From: Collinsella aerofaciens
GTDB taxonomy: Bacteria > Actinomycetota > Coriobacteriia > Coriobacteriales > Coriobacteriaceae
Reading direction: 5' to 3'
Assembly: GCF_028206795.1 (NCBI RefSeq)
Contig: NZ_JAQLFJ010000001.1
Location: 1-64,000 of the forward strand
DNA length: 64,000 nucleotides
Positions 42,690 to 50,269 of the stretch are shown here, in pieces. The notes beneath the pieces are model-generated. The model searched no databases, was not told the DNA's origin, and worked only from the letters and a program-made list of their open reading frames with translations. The translations under genes were made by a program, and so were the position numbers. Numbering within the stretch: the stretch's first letter is position 1; each line of letters begins with the position of its first letter.

Positions 42690-43424
42690 GTGTCAGCTGA
42701 AAAGACGCCGGGTATCTTGGCTATCGATACGACGAACTTTGCGCGCCAGATTGTGCTGGACTTTGAGTTTGCGCCGGTGCCAAAGCAGCGCCAGCGCCGT
42801 GGACTGCGCAACGAGATTATCGAGGTCGGCGCCGTCAAGCTCGATTACCACGGCAACGTTATGGGCGAGTTCTCGCAGTTTGTGCAGACGGAATTTACCG
42901 AAGGCGTTGCGTTTCCCGTCCGCGAGCTTACGGGGATATCGGCTGTGGACACCGCGATGGCCGATCCGCTCTACGTGGTGATCAAAAGGCTCAGCGATTG
43001 GATCGGTCGCTACTCCGCCCAGGTGGTTTGTTGGAGTGGGACGGATCGTCGACAGCTTTTGACCGAGCGCCAGGCAAAGCACATCGATCTTTTTGCATTT
43101 CCTACGGACTGGGCCGACCTGCAGGCGTTTTACACCTCGATCATGGACGTGGGAAGCCACGGGCGCGTCTCGTTGGGCGACGCGGCAACGTGGTTTGGCA
43201 TCGAGTTCGACGAGTCGACGGGCCACGCCCACAGCGCCCTGGCCGATGCGCGCGTAACCGCCAAGCTGCTCAAGCGGATGATGGAGGGGGACTATCACGT
43301 GAGTCCACACGCCCAGGAGATCCGCCAGCGGTGGGGGATAGGCGAGCGAGCCCAGACGCGCCTTTCCAGCAAGTGCCCCGAGCTGGGCGATCTGCTACTG
43401 AAGCTGAAAGCGGAGGGGAGGTAG
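42690..43424 (+). CDS. 3'-5' exonuclease of the DEDDh family
   Basis: This 244-residue protein has the DEDDh exonuclease motifs: Asp24/Glu26 in IVLDFEF, RNEIIEVGAVKLD, and HAHSALADARVTAKLL with the His and Asp of motif III. The fold resembles DnaQ epsilon and KapD/ERI-type nucleases, so it may trim RNA or DNA ends. It starts at GTG with GGAGAAAGG upstream. It stands in the accessory region, followed directly by a decayed gene. Confidence 0.82.
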   Translation: MSAEKTPGILAIDTTNFARQIVLDFEFAPVPKQRQRRGLRNEIIEVGAVKLDYHGNVMGEFSQFVQTEFTEGVAFPVRELTGISAVDTAMADPLYVVIKRLSDWIGRYSAQVVCWSGTDRRQLLTERQAKHIDLFAFPTDWADLQAFYTSIMDVGSHGRVSLGDAATWFGIEFDESTGHAHSALADARVTAKLLKRMMEGDYHVSPHAQEIRQRWGIGERAQTRLSSKCPELGDLLLKLKAEGR

Positions 43425-43759
43425 GGGTGCTTATTTGGCGACAAGCAGAATGAATGGTTGCGCGAGGGATTCCGGAATCAGCATCAGAGGGCTGTGCTTG
43501 AGATGCTATTCAAGGACACGCTGACATCCGCCGAGACCAAGCAGGTCAAGAGTATGGACATCGAGATGGCATCCATTGTTGAAGAACGGCTTGCAAACAT
43601 GATTCGCTGGATGGACAGGCATAGACCCGTGACGCTGCGCGCGTTATCGTGCACAATGAGGCATACGGGCTGCCAGAGGCGAGCTATCCCGACGAGGTTA
43701 TGAACAACTGTATCATCGAGATTATCGAGTACTTCTACGAGAGGGATTTGGCGGCGTAG
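43425..43759 (+). pseudogene. Frameshifted gene remnant after the exonuclease
   Basis: One open frame from 43425 (GCLFGDKQNEWLREGF...) runs through a helical, charged stretch to about 43640. The coherent continuation (IVHNEAYGLPEASYPDE...) then appears in another frame from 43643 and ends YERDLAA at TAG 43757-43759. There is no good start codon before TTG 43458. A frameshift near 43630-43645 and a lost 5' end explain it. The original function is not recognised. Confidence 0.55.
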
Positions 43760-43797
43760 AGCAACCTGATTTTACGCGTTTGCAGGAGGAAACCGGT

Positions 43798-46161
43798 ATG
43801 GCAGACGAACTTGTTTTTAGTGGCGGCGAGATAGTTTACGCCATGCCTCAACTGCCCAAAGTTACATCTGTGCCGCTGAACGGTAGCGCCGTGCTGGTTG
43901 GTTTTAAGGACGCTCCCGATGGGGAGGAGGTCCTCTTTGATTTTGACCCTCGGGCTGAAAAGGCTACGAAGCTCGACTATGAACTTGCAGCCGTTAGCGG
44001 GCTCCTCACGGGTGCGTTGAATATCCTTTGGCAGAAAGACTTCAACCTAGAGGGTGCCAAAGAGTGGGGCGACGAGAAGGTTGGCAAATTCGTTCTTACG
44101 ATTGCCAAGTCTGCGGGTATGACAAAGGCGGATGCAACTCTAGAAGACGCTATTCGCTTTCTAGAGAAAGAGTTTTCTCTTGCCGCGGACAAGCTGACTG
44201 CCGAGTTTGGCGGCGGGCTCCAACACCATCTGCGGGATTTCTCGCACCACCCGAGCTTGGTTGGCCTTGCGTGTTCGATTCTCTCGCAATTCACGTGCAA
44301 AGGCTATGGTACCGATACGGCCGGCCGGTTTGTCGCCTTTGACCTGCCTGCCGCCGCCTTCGATCCCGACTGCCCTCTTGTAGGCAGGAACGTTCCAGAG
44401 AAGATCGCGTTTGGCACTCTGTTCTGGGCGATGCATCTCGTGAGCGACATGGCGGGGTCTAGTTCAAACCCCGGTAAGGGGACGGGCATTCCCGGCGTCG
44501 TGCTGTCCCTGCTAAAGGAGCTCTCCTCCCTGCCTGTTTTTCAAGACATGCAGATTGCCTATAAGGGCGAGGATATTCGCATTCAGCAATGGATCTCAAA
44601 GCTGTTTAACGGAACGGCGTTCAAAACCGAGGACGGCAAGCCCATTCGCTTCGACCTTCGGACGGAAGTCGGCCTGCTCGATCAAGCTTTAAGCCAGGTG
44701 CCAGCAGTCGTGGCCAACGAGGTTATCGTTCGTTGTCTCTACATGCTTTCAAGGCTCAAGGCCGAGCTGGAACGTTGCGAAGTGAGCAAGGTTTCCGGCT
44801 TGCACAAGCTCAAGGCTTCGCATTTTATGCCCTATAACAGCAGGGTTCTCACTCGCATGGTCACGGTTTCGAGCACTTCGTTCGTTTTGGCGAATCTAGC
44901 GACGGCGGCGGTCAGGGCGGGTATCGAATGCGAGGGGAACAAGGTTGTTTTCGCCCAGAAGTTCTTCTTGCGAATAAACTACGTTGGAGTTGGACGCCTT
45001 GCGTTTGCCCTCCATGCCGACTGGGGCTATATGGCGGAGGAAATGTCCGAGGCTTGGGCTGAGCGCGCCAGACGCCGCCAGGATATCTTCGATGGATTCC
45101 ACTTTTATAGCCTAGATAGAGAAACGACGAGGATTGCCTTTTCGCTGAAGCTTGCCGCCATCAACTACGACTGCGGGAACGAGAAGAACGAAGTGCGCAA
45201 AGGGCAAAAGAGGAGCTGGGCTCGCGCGTGGCGGGATTCGGTCGCGGATGGCCCAGGCATAGATGCAGACAGCTACTTTTTGAGCGAGGAAGATGCGTAC
45301 GGAGCCCTTGAGGCTATTTCGCGGCAGCGAGGCGGTAAGGTGCGCGCCCTGCTGGTTGCACAGGAGTTAGTTGAGTTTTGCCCCTATTCGCAGCTGGGAG
45401 ATGAAGAGAAGAAGGAATACAAAGGTTTGAAGGAGAGTGGGTCTTGGGTTAAAGATGAATTTCCCAGGAGACAAGACGCGGTTGATCTGGACGCCATACG
45501 TTCCCTAGAGAAGCAATGCGGGGCGCATATCCGTGAGCTTTCAGGCACATTGCCAAAGGCCTTGGTGGGTGGCGCTATTGCCGTGGCGACGGCCCTGGGC
45601 ACAGGAGGAGTGGCCGCGGCATTGGCTCCGGATATTGCTGTCGGTATCTTTGGAGGCTCGTTTGTCGGTCTCCACGGAGCAGCGCTTGTTAATGCGAGCC
45701 TTGCTGTGGCTGGCGGCGGTGCCTTGGCCGCTGGCGGCATGGGCATGGCCGGTGGCACTGCTTTGATTACGGGCGGCGGCGCCGCGCTTGGTCTATTGGG
45801 TTCCGGCGGCGTTGCCTTGGCGGCATCGATGGGGGAGAACTACGCGCAGTTCGTGCTCGTCGAATGTTCGAGGCTCCTTGCTTTTCTTGATGTGGCAACT
45901 GACCGCTGCCCGCATGAGGGGGCCATTTTGGTGCGGAAGGCGGCCGAGGCCGTGCGGCGCAGCATCGCTGGTGTTGAGGAAGATATCGGGAAGGAGAATG
46001 GAAAGGGGGACCGCAGGGATAGCAGGTTGCTTAAGCAGTTGAAGAAGGGGCTTGGGTATTTGGTTTCATCCCTTAAGCTGATCGAGAAGATGCAGAAGCG
46101 CCTTGGTGCCGTCGGTGAGAGCGAACCGCTCAACAGCTTGCCGGCATCAAGTGATGAATAG
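43798..46161 (+). CDS. Unrecognised 787-residue protein with His-rich motif and glycine-rich membrane region
   Basis: The family is not recognised. The N-terminal 200 residues hold a His-rich motif, HHLRDFSHH (His143, 144, 150, 151), and HLVSDMAGSS (His213, Asp217) follows, which may bind metal. GKGTGIPG comes just after. Residues about 585-678 are a long Gly/Ala-rich hydrophobic stretch with glycine-zipper character (GGAIAVATALGTGGVAAALAPDIAVGIFGG and so on), long enough for several membrane passes. A charged tail closes the protein. The ATG follows AGGAGG. Context (exonuclease, decayed genes, restriction-modification) suggests a defence or toxin role, which is only inference. Confidence 0.7.
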   Translation: MADELVFSGGEIVYAMPQLPKVTSVPLNGSAVLVGFKDAPDGEEVLFDFDPRAEKATKLDYELAAVSGLLTGALNILWQKDFNLEGAKEWGDEKVGKFVLTIAKSAGMTKADATLEDAIRFLEKEFSLAADKLTAEFGGGLQHHLRDFSHHPSLVGLACSILSQFTCKGYGTDTAGRFVAFDLPAAAFDPDCPLVGRNVPEKIAFGTLFWAMHLVSDMAGSSSNPGKGTGIPGVVLSLLKELSSLPVFQDMQIAYKGEDIRIQQWISKLFNGTAFKTEDGKPIRFDLRTEVGLLDQALSQVPAVVANEVIVRCLYMLSRLKAELERCEVSKVSGLHKLKASHFMPYNSRVLTRMVTVSSTSFVLANLATAAVRAGIECEGNKVVFAQKFFLRINYVGVGRLAFALHADWGYMAEEMSEAWAERARRRQDIFDGFHFYSLDRETTRIAFSLKLAAINYDCGNEKNEVRKGQKRSWARAWRDSVADGPGIDADSYFLSEEDAYGALEAISRQRGGKVRALLVAQELVEFCPYSQLGDEEKKEYKGLKESGSWVKDEFPRRQDAVDLDAIRSLEKQCGAHIRELSGTLPKALVGGAIAVATALGTGGVAAALAPDIAVGIFGGSFVGLHGAALVNASLAVAGGGALAAGGMGMAGGTALITGGGAALGLLGSGGVALAASMGENYAQFVLVECSRLLAFLDVATDRCPHEGAILVRKAAEAVRRSIAGVEEDIGKENGKGDRRDSRLLKQLKKGLGYLVSSLKLIEKMQKRLGAVGESEPLNSLPASSDE

Positions 46162-46338
46162 GTTCGGGCGGTCTGGCTGCAATTCTATGCCATCAGCGCC
46201 CTCGCTCAAGCTGGCGTCATGCTTACCCATCTCTTTGTGGAATGTGATAAGTGCGTCAGCGGCTTGCTCAGTTTCTTTTTGAGTTGCCGACTAGTTCTCG
46301 TCGAGCTCTTTCAGGCGGGGGAGACGACGGTTCAGAAT
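46147..46338 (-). pseudogene. Decayed small gene on the minus strand (lost start, internal stop)
   Basis: Read on the minus strand, AGGAGGA is followed 5 nt later by ATT where an ATG would be expected (46338-46336). The frame reads LNRRLPRLKELDEN, meets TAG at 46293-46291, then continues SATQKETEQAADALITFHKE and on to TGA at 46149-46147. The text is protein-like on both sides of the stop. It overlaps the 3' end of the 787-residue gene by 15 nt. It may be a broken accessory gene. Confidence 0.4.
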
Positions 46339-46362
46339 GTTATTCCTCCTTCTTATTGGCGT

Positions 46363-46400
46363 TAATTACTTGTCTATCCATCTGTGCTAGACGGTAATTA
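46363..46400 (+). promoter_or_regulatory. Inverted repeat upstream of the restriction-modification operon
   Basis: TAATTAC (46363-46369) and GTCTA (46372-46376) pair with TAGAC (46388-46392) and GTAATTA (46394-46400) around TCCATCTGTGC. It lies 66 bp before the start of the ribbon-helix-helix-like gene. It could be the operator through which that small protein controls the operon, or a hairpin. Confidence 0.5.
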
Positions 46401-46466
46401 GTTTTCAGTCCTTTGCTAGAATCATAGGCACATTTGTATTGCATCATGCAATCGCGGAGGTTGCCA

Positions 46467-46673
46467 ATGAAATACGCCGAGCTTGTCGACGGAGAGGCCA
46501 AGACAAGCGAGCTCAAGAGCTTTCTTGTGGACGGCGAGAACGTTGCCGTGACCATTCGCATACCTAAAAACATGCGTGATGCGGCGAAGGACGCCGCTGC
46601 GCTTTCTGGCATCAGCTTTACCTCGCTGGTAAAGATGAGCCTCATTGAATACCTGACCAAGAAGGAGAAATAG
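46467..46673 (+). CDS. Small ribbon-helix-helix-like protein at the head of the R-M operon
   Basis: This 68-residue protein has VAVTIRIPKNMRDAAKDAAALSGISFTSLVKMSLIEYL: a short strand, then two helices, the pattern of MetJ/Arc/CopG-type DNA-binding proteins. The ATG at 46467 has GGAGG upstream. It ends 2 nt before hsdM. Such proteins usually act as dimeric repressors on inverted repeats, and one lies at 46363-46400. It could time methylase against nuclease expression. Confidence 0.65.
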   Translation: MKYAELVDGEAKTSELKSFLVDGENVAVTIRIPKNMRDAAKDAAALSGISFTSLVKMSLIEYLTKKEK

Positions 46674-46675
46674 CA

Positions 46676-48472
46676 GTGGCGGATAGCGACGATCTCATCA
46701 AGGCCGTTGGCGCCAATATTCAAGAGAAGGCATCTCTCATTTGGAGTGCCGCCGATACCCTGCGTGGCCCCTACAAGCCTCATGAGTACGGCCTGGTCAT
46801 CCTTCCTATGACCGTTATCAAACGCTTCCACGACTGCCTTGAGCCCACGCACGATGCCGTTCTCGCCGCAGCTGAGAAATACAAAGCCTTTTCCGTGAAG
46901 GACGGCTTTTTGCGCGATGCCTCCGGCTACCCCTTCTACAACACCTCTAAGTTCACCTTCGAGACGCTCAAGGCCGACCCGGAGAACATCGAGGACAACT
47001 TCAAGGACTACATCAACGGGTTCTCGGACAATGTGCAGGACATCCTGGCGCGCATGAAGTTCGCCGACCAGATCGAACGCCTCTCCGACCCAGACGCCCC
47101 GCTGCTCTACCAGGTCGTCTGCGACTTCTGCAAGCCGCAGGCTGACATGTCTCCCGACAAGATAAGGGCGGTGGACATGGGCTACATCTTCGAGAACCTC
47201 ATTCAGCGCTTCTCCGAGTCCTACGACGAGGACGCCGGCGCCCACTTCACGAGCCGCGACATCGTGTACCTCATGACCGACCTGCTCATTCAGGCGGACC
47301 CGCACGTCTTCGACGGCGACCGCATCACCAAGACGGTCTACGACCAGACCATGGGCACCTCGCAGATGCTCGGCTGCACCGAGGAGCGCCTGCGCCAGCT
47401 CGACGCCGAGGCCCGTGTAACCTGCTACGGCCAGGAGTTCAATCCCTTCACTTTCGGCATCGCGAAGGCGAGTGCGCTAATTCGTGGCGAGGACGACGCC
47501 AACATGCGCTTCGGAGATACCCTCTCCGCCGACAAGTTCGATGGCTTCAAGTTCGACTACTGCATTTCCAATCCGCCCTTCGGTGACCCGTGGAACCCGC
47601 AGGCAGCCGCGGTGGAGAAGGAGTTCAAGACTGCCGGCGGCGGACGCTTCCCGGTCGAGAAGCTCCCGGCAAAGGGCGACGGGCAGATGCTCTTCGTGCT
47701 CAACGGCCTGTCGAAGCTCAAGGACGACGGCGTGATGGCGATCATCCAGGACGCCAGCCCGCTCTACAAGGGCAAGCCCGGCAGCGGTGAGGACAGCATC
47801 CGACGCTACATGCTGGAGAACGACTGGCTCGACGCCATCGTACAGCTGCCCTGCGACTCGTTCTACAACACCGGCATCGCCACCTACGTTTGGCTCTTCA
47901 GCAAGGCGAAGGCACCGGAGCATCGCGACCACGTGCTGCTCATCGACGCCTCCCGGTGCTTCGAGAAGCGCCGCAAGGGCATCGGTGACAAGAAGAACGA
48001 CATCACCAAGTCCTGCCGCGACCTTATCGTCCAGGCGTACTCCGAGTATCGCAACGGCACTTGGACGGGCGCCGGGTCCAACGGACTGGAGGTCTCCGTT
48101 GAGGCGCGCCTGATGGAGACGGTCGAGTTCGGCTTCAACCGCGTTGCCGTGGAGAGCCCCGTCGTCGACGAGGATGGAGATCCCGTCCTTAACAAGCGCG
48201 GGAAAATGCAGGCGGACAAGGCCAAGGAGGACACCGAGGACATCCCGCTCACTCAGGACATTGACGCCTATATCGAGCGCGAGGTACGCCCGTATAACAA
48301 GTACGCCTGGGTGGACAAGAAGAAGACCAAGGTAGGCTACACCATCCCGTTCACGCGCGTGTTCTACAAGTACGCCGAGCTCGAACCGGCCGATGAGATC
48401 GCCAAGCGCATCCTCGAGCACGAGAAGACGCTCGAGAAGAGCCTCGAAGCGCTCTTCGGAGAGGTGCGTTAG
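46676..48472 (+). CDS. hsdM: Type I restriction-modification system methyltransferase subunit
   Basis: This 598-residue N6-adenine methyltransferase has an N-terminal HsdM helical domain, AGAHFTSRDIVYLMTDLL, a changed SAM motif I (QTMGTSQML near residue 222) and the catalytic NPPFGDPW near 299. It modifies host DNA at the sites set by HsdS and forms the core of the restriction complex. It starts at GTG with AAGGAG upstream. hsdS begins 2 nt after it. Confidence 0.93.
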   Translation: MADSDDLIKAVGANIQEKASLIWSAADTLRGPYKPHEYGLVILPMTVIKRFHDCLEPTHDAVLAAAEKYKAFSVKDGFLRDASGYPFYNTSKFTFETLKADPENIEDNFKDYINGFSDNVQDILARMKFADQIERLSDPDAPLLYQVVCDFCKPQADMSPDKIRAVDMGYIFENLIQRFSESYDEDAGAHFTSRDIVYLMTDLLIQADPHVFDGDRITKTVYDQTMGTSQMLGCTEERLRQLDAEARVTCYGQEFNPFTFGIAKASALIRGEDDANMRFGDTLSADKFDGFKFDYCISNPPFGDPWNPQAAAVEKEFKTAGGGRFPVEKLPAKGDGQMLFVLNGLSKLKDDGVMAIIQDASPLYKGKPGSGEDSIRRYMLENDWLDAIVQLPCDSFYNTGIATYVWLFSKAKAPEHRDHVLLIDASRCFEKRRKGIGDKKNDITKSCRDLIVQAYSEYRNGTWTGAGSNGLEVSVEARLMETVEFGFNRVAVESPVVDEDGDPVLNKRGKMQADKAKEDTEDIPLTQDIDAYIEREVRPYNKYAWVDKKKTKVGYTIPFTRVFYKYAELEPADEIAKRILEHEKTLEKSLEALFGEVR

Positions 48473-48474
48473 CG

Positions 48475-49701
48475 ATGCGGGAGATGAAGGACAGCGGATG
48501 CAATTACCTTGGGATGATTCCGTCATCCTGGTCGACAAGTCGCCTGAAAGGCTATTTCAAAGTATCGAGAACAACGGGCAGGCCTGACGCGACGGTCCTG
48601 TCACTGTACCGTGATTACGGAATAGTGCCAAAGGACAGTCGAAGCGATAACCATAATGTGACGTCGCTCGATACGAGCAAGTACAAATTCGTTGAGGTTG
48701 GAGACTTTGTCGTTAACAAGATGAAAGGTTGGCAAGGCTCTATGGCCTTGTCTGCCTACGAAGGCATAGTCAGTCCCGCTTACCATGTGTTTAAGTTCAC
48801 CAGCCCTCTGTTGCTGCCGAAGTATGCGCACTATCTGCTGCGCTGTCGTTCTTACGCTGACGAGTGGCACAAACTGTCAACTGGCCTCAGGGTGGGCCAG
48901 TGGGATCTTCATGTTGAGGATTTTCTCAACACGCGGATTCCGATTCCTTCGCTCGACGAGCAGCGCCGCATCGCGGACTGTCTGGACGAGGAGTGCGCCG
49001 AGATCGGCCGCGCCGTCTTTGCCGCCGAGCGATCCGTTGAGGAGTACAAGGCATATCGCCTATCGGTCATTTCGACAAAGATGCCCACAGGATGCATTAC
49101 TATCCCCATCAAGTACCTCTGTGACTTGCTCCCTGGATACGCCTTTGAAAGCGGGAAATTCGTTCAAGGGAATGGCGTGCGCCTCCTTCGTGGCATCAAT
49201 GTCGGCGTTGGAGAGACTCGGTGGGCGGATGCTGCCCATTATCCTGAGGAAGACCTTGACGGTCTTGAAGCCTATGCTCTTGAACCTGGGGACTTGGTTA
49301 TCGGCCTGGATAGACCTTGGATTAAGGACGGGCTCAGGGCGTCGTTTATCACTGAGTCCGACTTGCCTTGTTATCTTGTGCAGCGCGTTGTTCGCGTTAG
49401 GGTGCCGGATAACTTGGAGCCTCGTTATCTTAAATATGGGCTCGATTCCGGAATTCTCGAGCGCTATGTGGCGTCTGGCACTACGGGAATCAGCGTTCCT
49501 CATATTAGCCATTTACAGATTGCGAACTGCAAAGTTCCTCTTCCATCTCTCGACGAGCAGCGCCGCATCGCGGACTATCTGGACGAGAAGTGCGGCGAGG
49601 TCGATGCCGCCATCGTCACCAAGCAAGCCATCATCGCCGATCTCAAGGCGTACAAGCAGTCGCTCATCTACGAGACCGTCACCGGAAAGCGGGAGGTGTA
49701 G
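48475..49701 (+). CDS. hsdS: Type I restriction-modification specificity subunit
   Basis: This 408-residue protein has the two-fold pattern of HsdS: target-recognition domain 1, conserved region PSLDEQRRIADCLDEECAEI (near 160-178), target-recognition domain 2, conserved region PSLDEQRRIADYLDEKCGEV (near 359-377). At DNA level the two conserved regions match at 51 of 55 bases and are 597 bp apart, in frame. The recognised sequence cannot be predicted. It begins YLGMIPSSWSTSRLK, usual for the family. Confidence 0.93.
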   Translation: MREMKDSGCNYLGMIPSSWSTSRLKGYFKVSRTTGRPDATVLSLYRDYGIVPKDSRSDNHNVTSLDTSKYKFVEVGDFVVNKMKGWQGSMALSAYEGIVSPAYHVFKFTSPLLLPKYAHYLLRCRSYADEWHKLSTGLRVGQWDLHVEDFLNTRIPIPSLDEQRRIADCLDEECAEIGRAVFAAERSVEEYKAYRLSVISTKMPTGCITIPIKYLCDLLPGYAFESGKFVQGNGVRLLRGINVGVGETRWADAAHYPEEDLDGLEAYALEPGDLVIGLDRPWIKDGLRASFITESDLPCYLVQRVVRVRVPDNLEPRYLKYGLDSGILERYVASGTTGISVPHISHLQIANCKVPLPSLDEQRRIADYLDEKCGEVDAAIVTKQAIIADLKAYKQSLIYETVTGKREV

Positions 49702-49704
49702 CCA

Positions 49705-50268
49705 ATGGGTGATTCCTATCGTCTTCCGGGCATCGTGCTTGAGGCGTCGTCGTCGAAAACGTGGGATGCGGCCGTCTCCGAATGGCACGTGGTGGGATGC
49801 CATGACAATGGGGATGCTTCCGGAGATTGCCTTTGTGGACACGAGGGCATTAGGTATGAGTTCACTATCAAGAACTCCGTCAACGGGAACGAGCTTTCGC
49901 CAATAGGCTCAACCTGCATCCTGAAGTTCGAAAACGATGAGCTCAAGAACGAGGTTGAGGGCTGGAAGGCAGCGATCAAGCTGCTGGAAGCCCTTGAGGC
50001 GAGGAAGCCGGGCACGCAGCTCGACGGCATTAACAGAGAACTGTTCTCCCGACGACTCTATGCCTTCCTTTATGAGAGGGGTGCTTTTCCGCCTAACAGA
50101 TACAACGGTTACGACGGTTGGAATGACTACGAGTTCATGGTGGATATGTTCAACAAGAGAACGGCACCGACAGAAAGACAGCGCGCGAAGATGTACATGG
50201 TGCTAAACAAGAGCATCTTTCCCTGGCTCGTTCTCTTTGGTCGCGAGTTGAGAGAGATGAGGTTGTAG
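49705..50268 (+). CDS. Uncharacterised protein embedded between hsdS and hsdR
   Basis: This 187-residue protein has a putative zinc site near its N-terminus: Cys32-His33 and Cys42-Leu-Cys44-Gly-His46, then IRYEFTIKNSVNGNELSPIGSTCILKF, which looks like a small beta domain. The C-terminal half is helical and basic. The family is not securely recognised; similar CxCGH...IGSxCI domains occur in unannotated bacterial proteins. It starts 3 nt after hsdS and ends 1 nt before hsdR, so it is a true operon member and may modulate the complex. Confidence 0.75.
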   Translation: MGDSYRLPGIVLEASSSKTWDAAVSEWHVVGCHDNGDASGDCLCGHEGIRYEFTIKNSVNGNELSPIGSTCILKFENDELKNEVEGWKAAIKLLEALEARKPGTQLDGINRELFSRRLYAFLYERGAFPPNRYNGYDGWNDYEFMVDMFNKRTAPTERQRAKMYMVLNKSIFPWLVLFGRELREMRL

Positions 50269-50269
50269 C

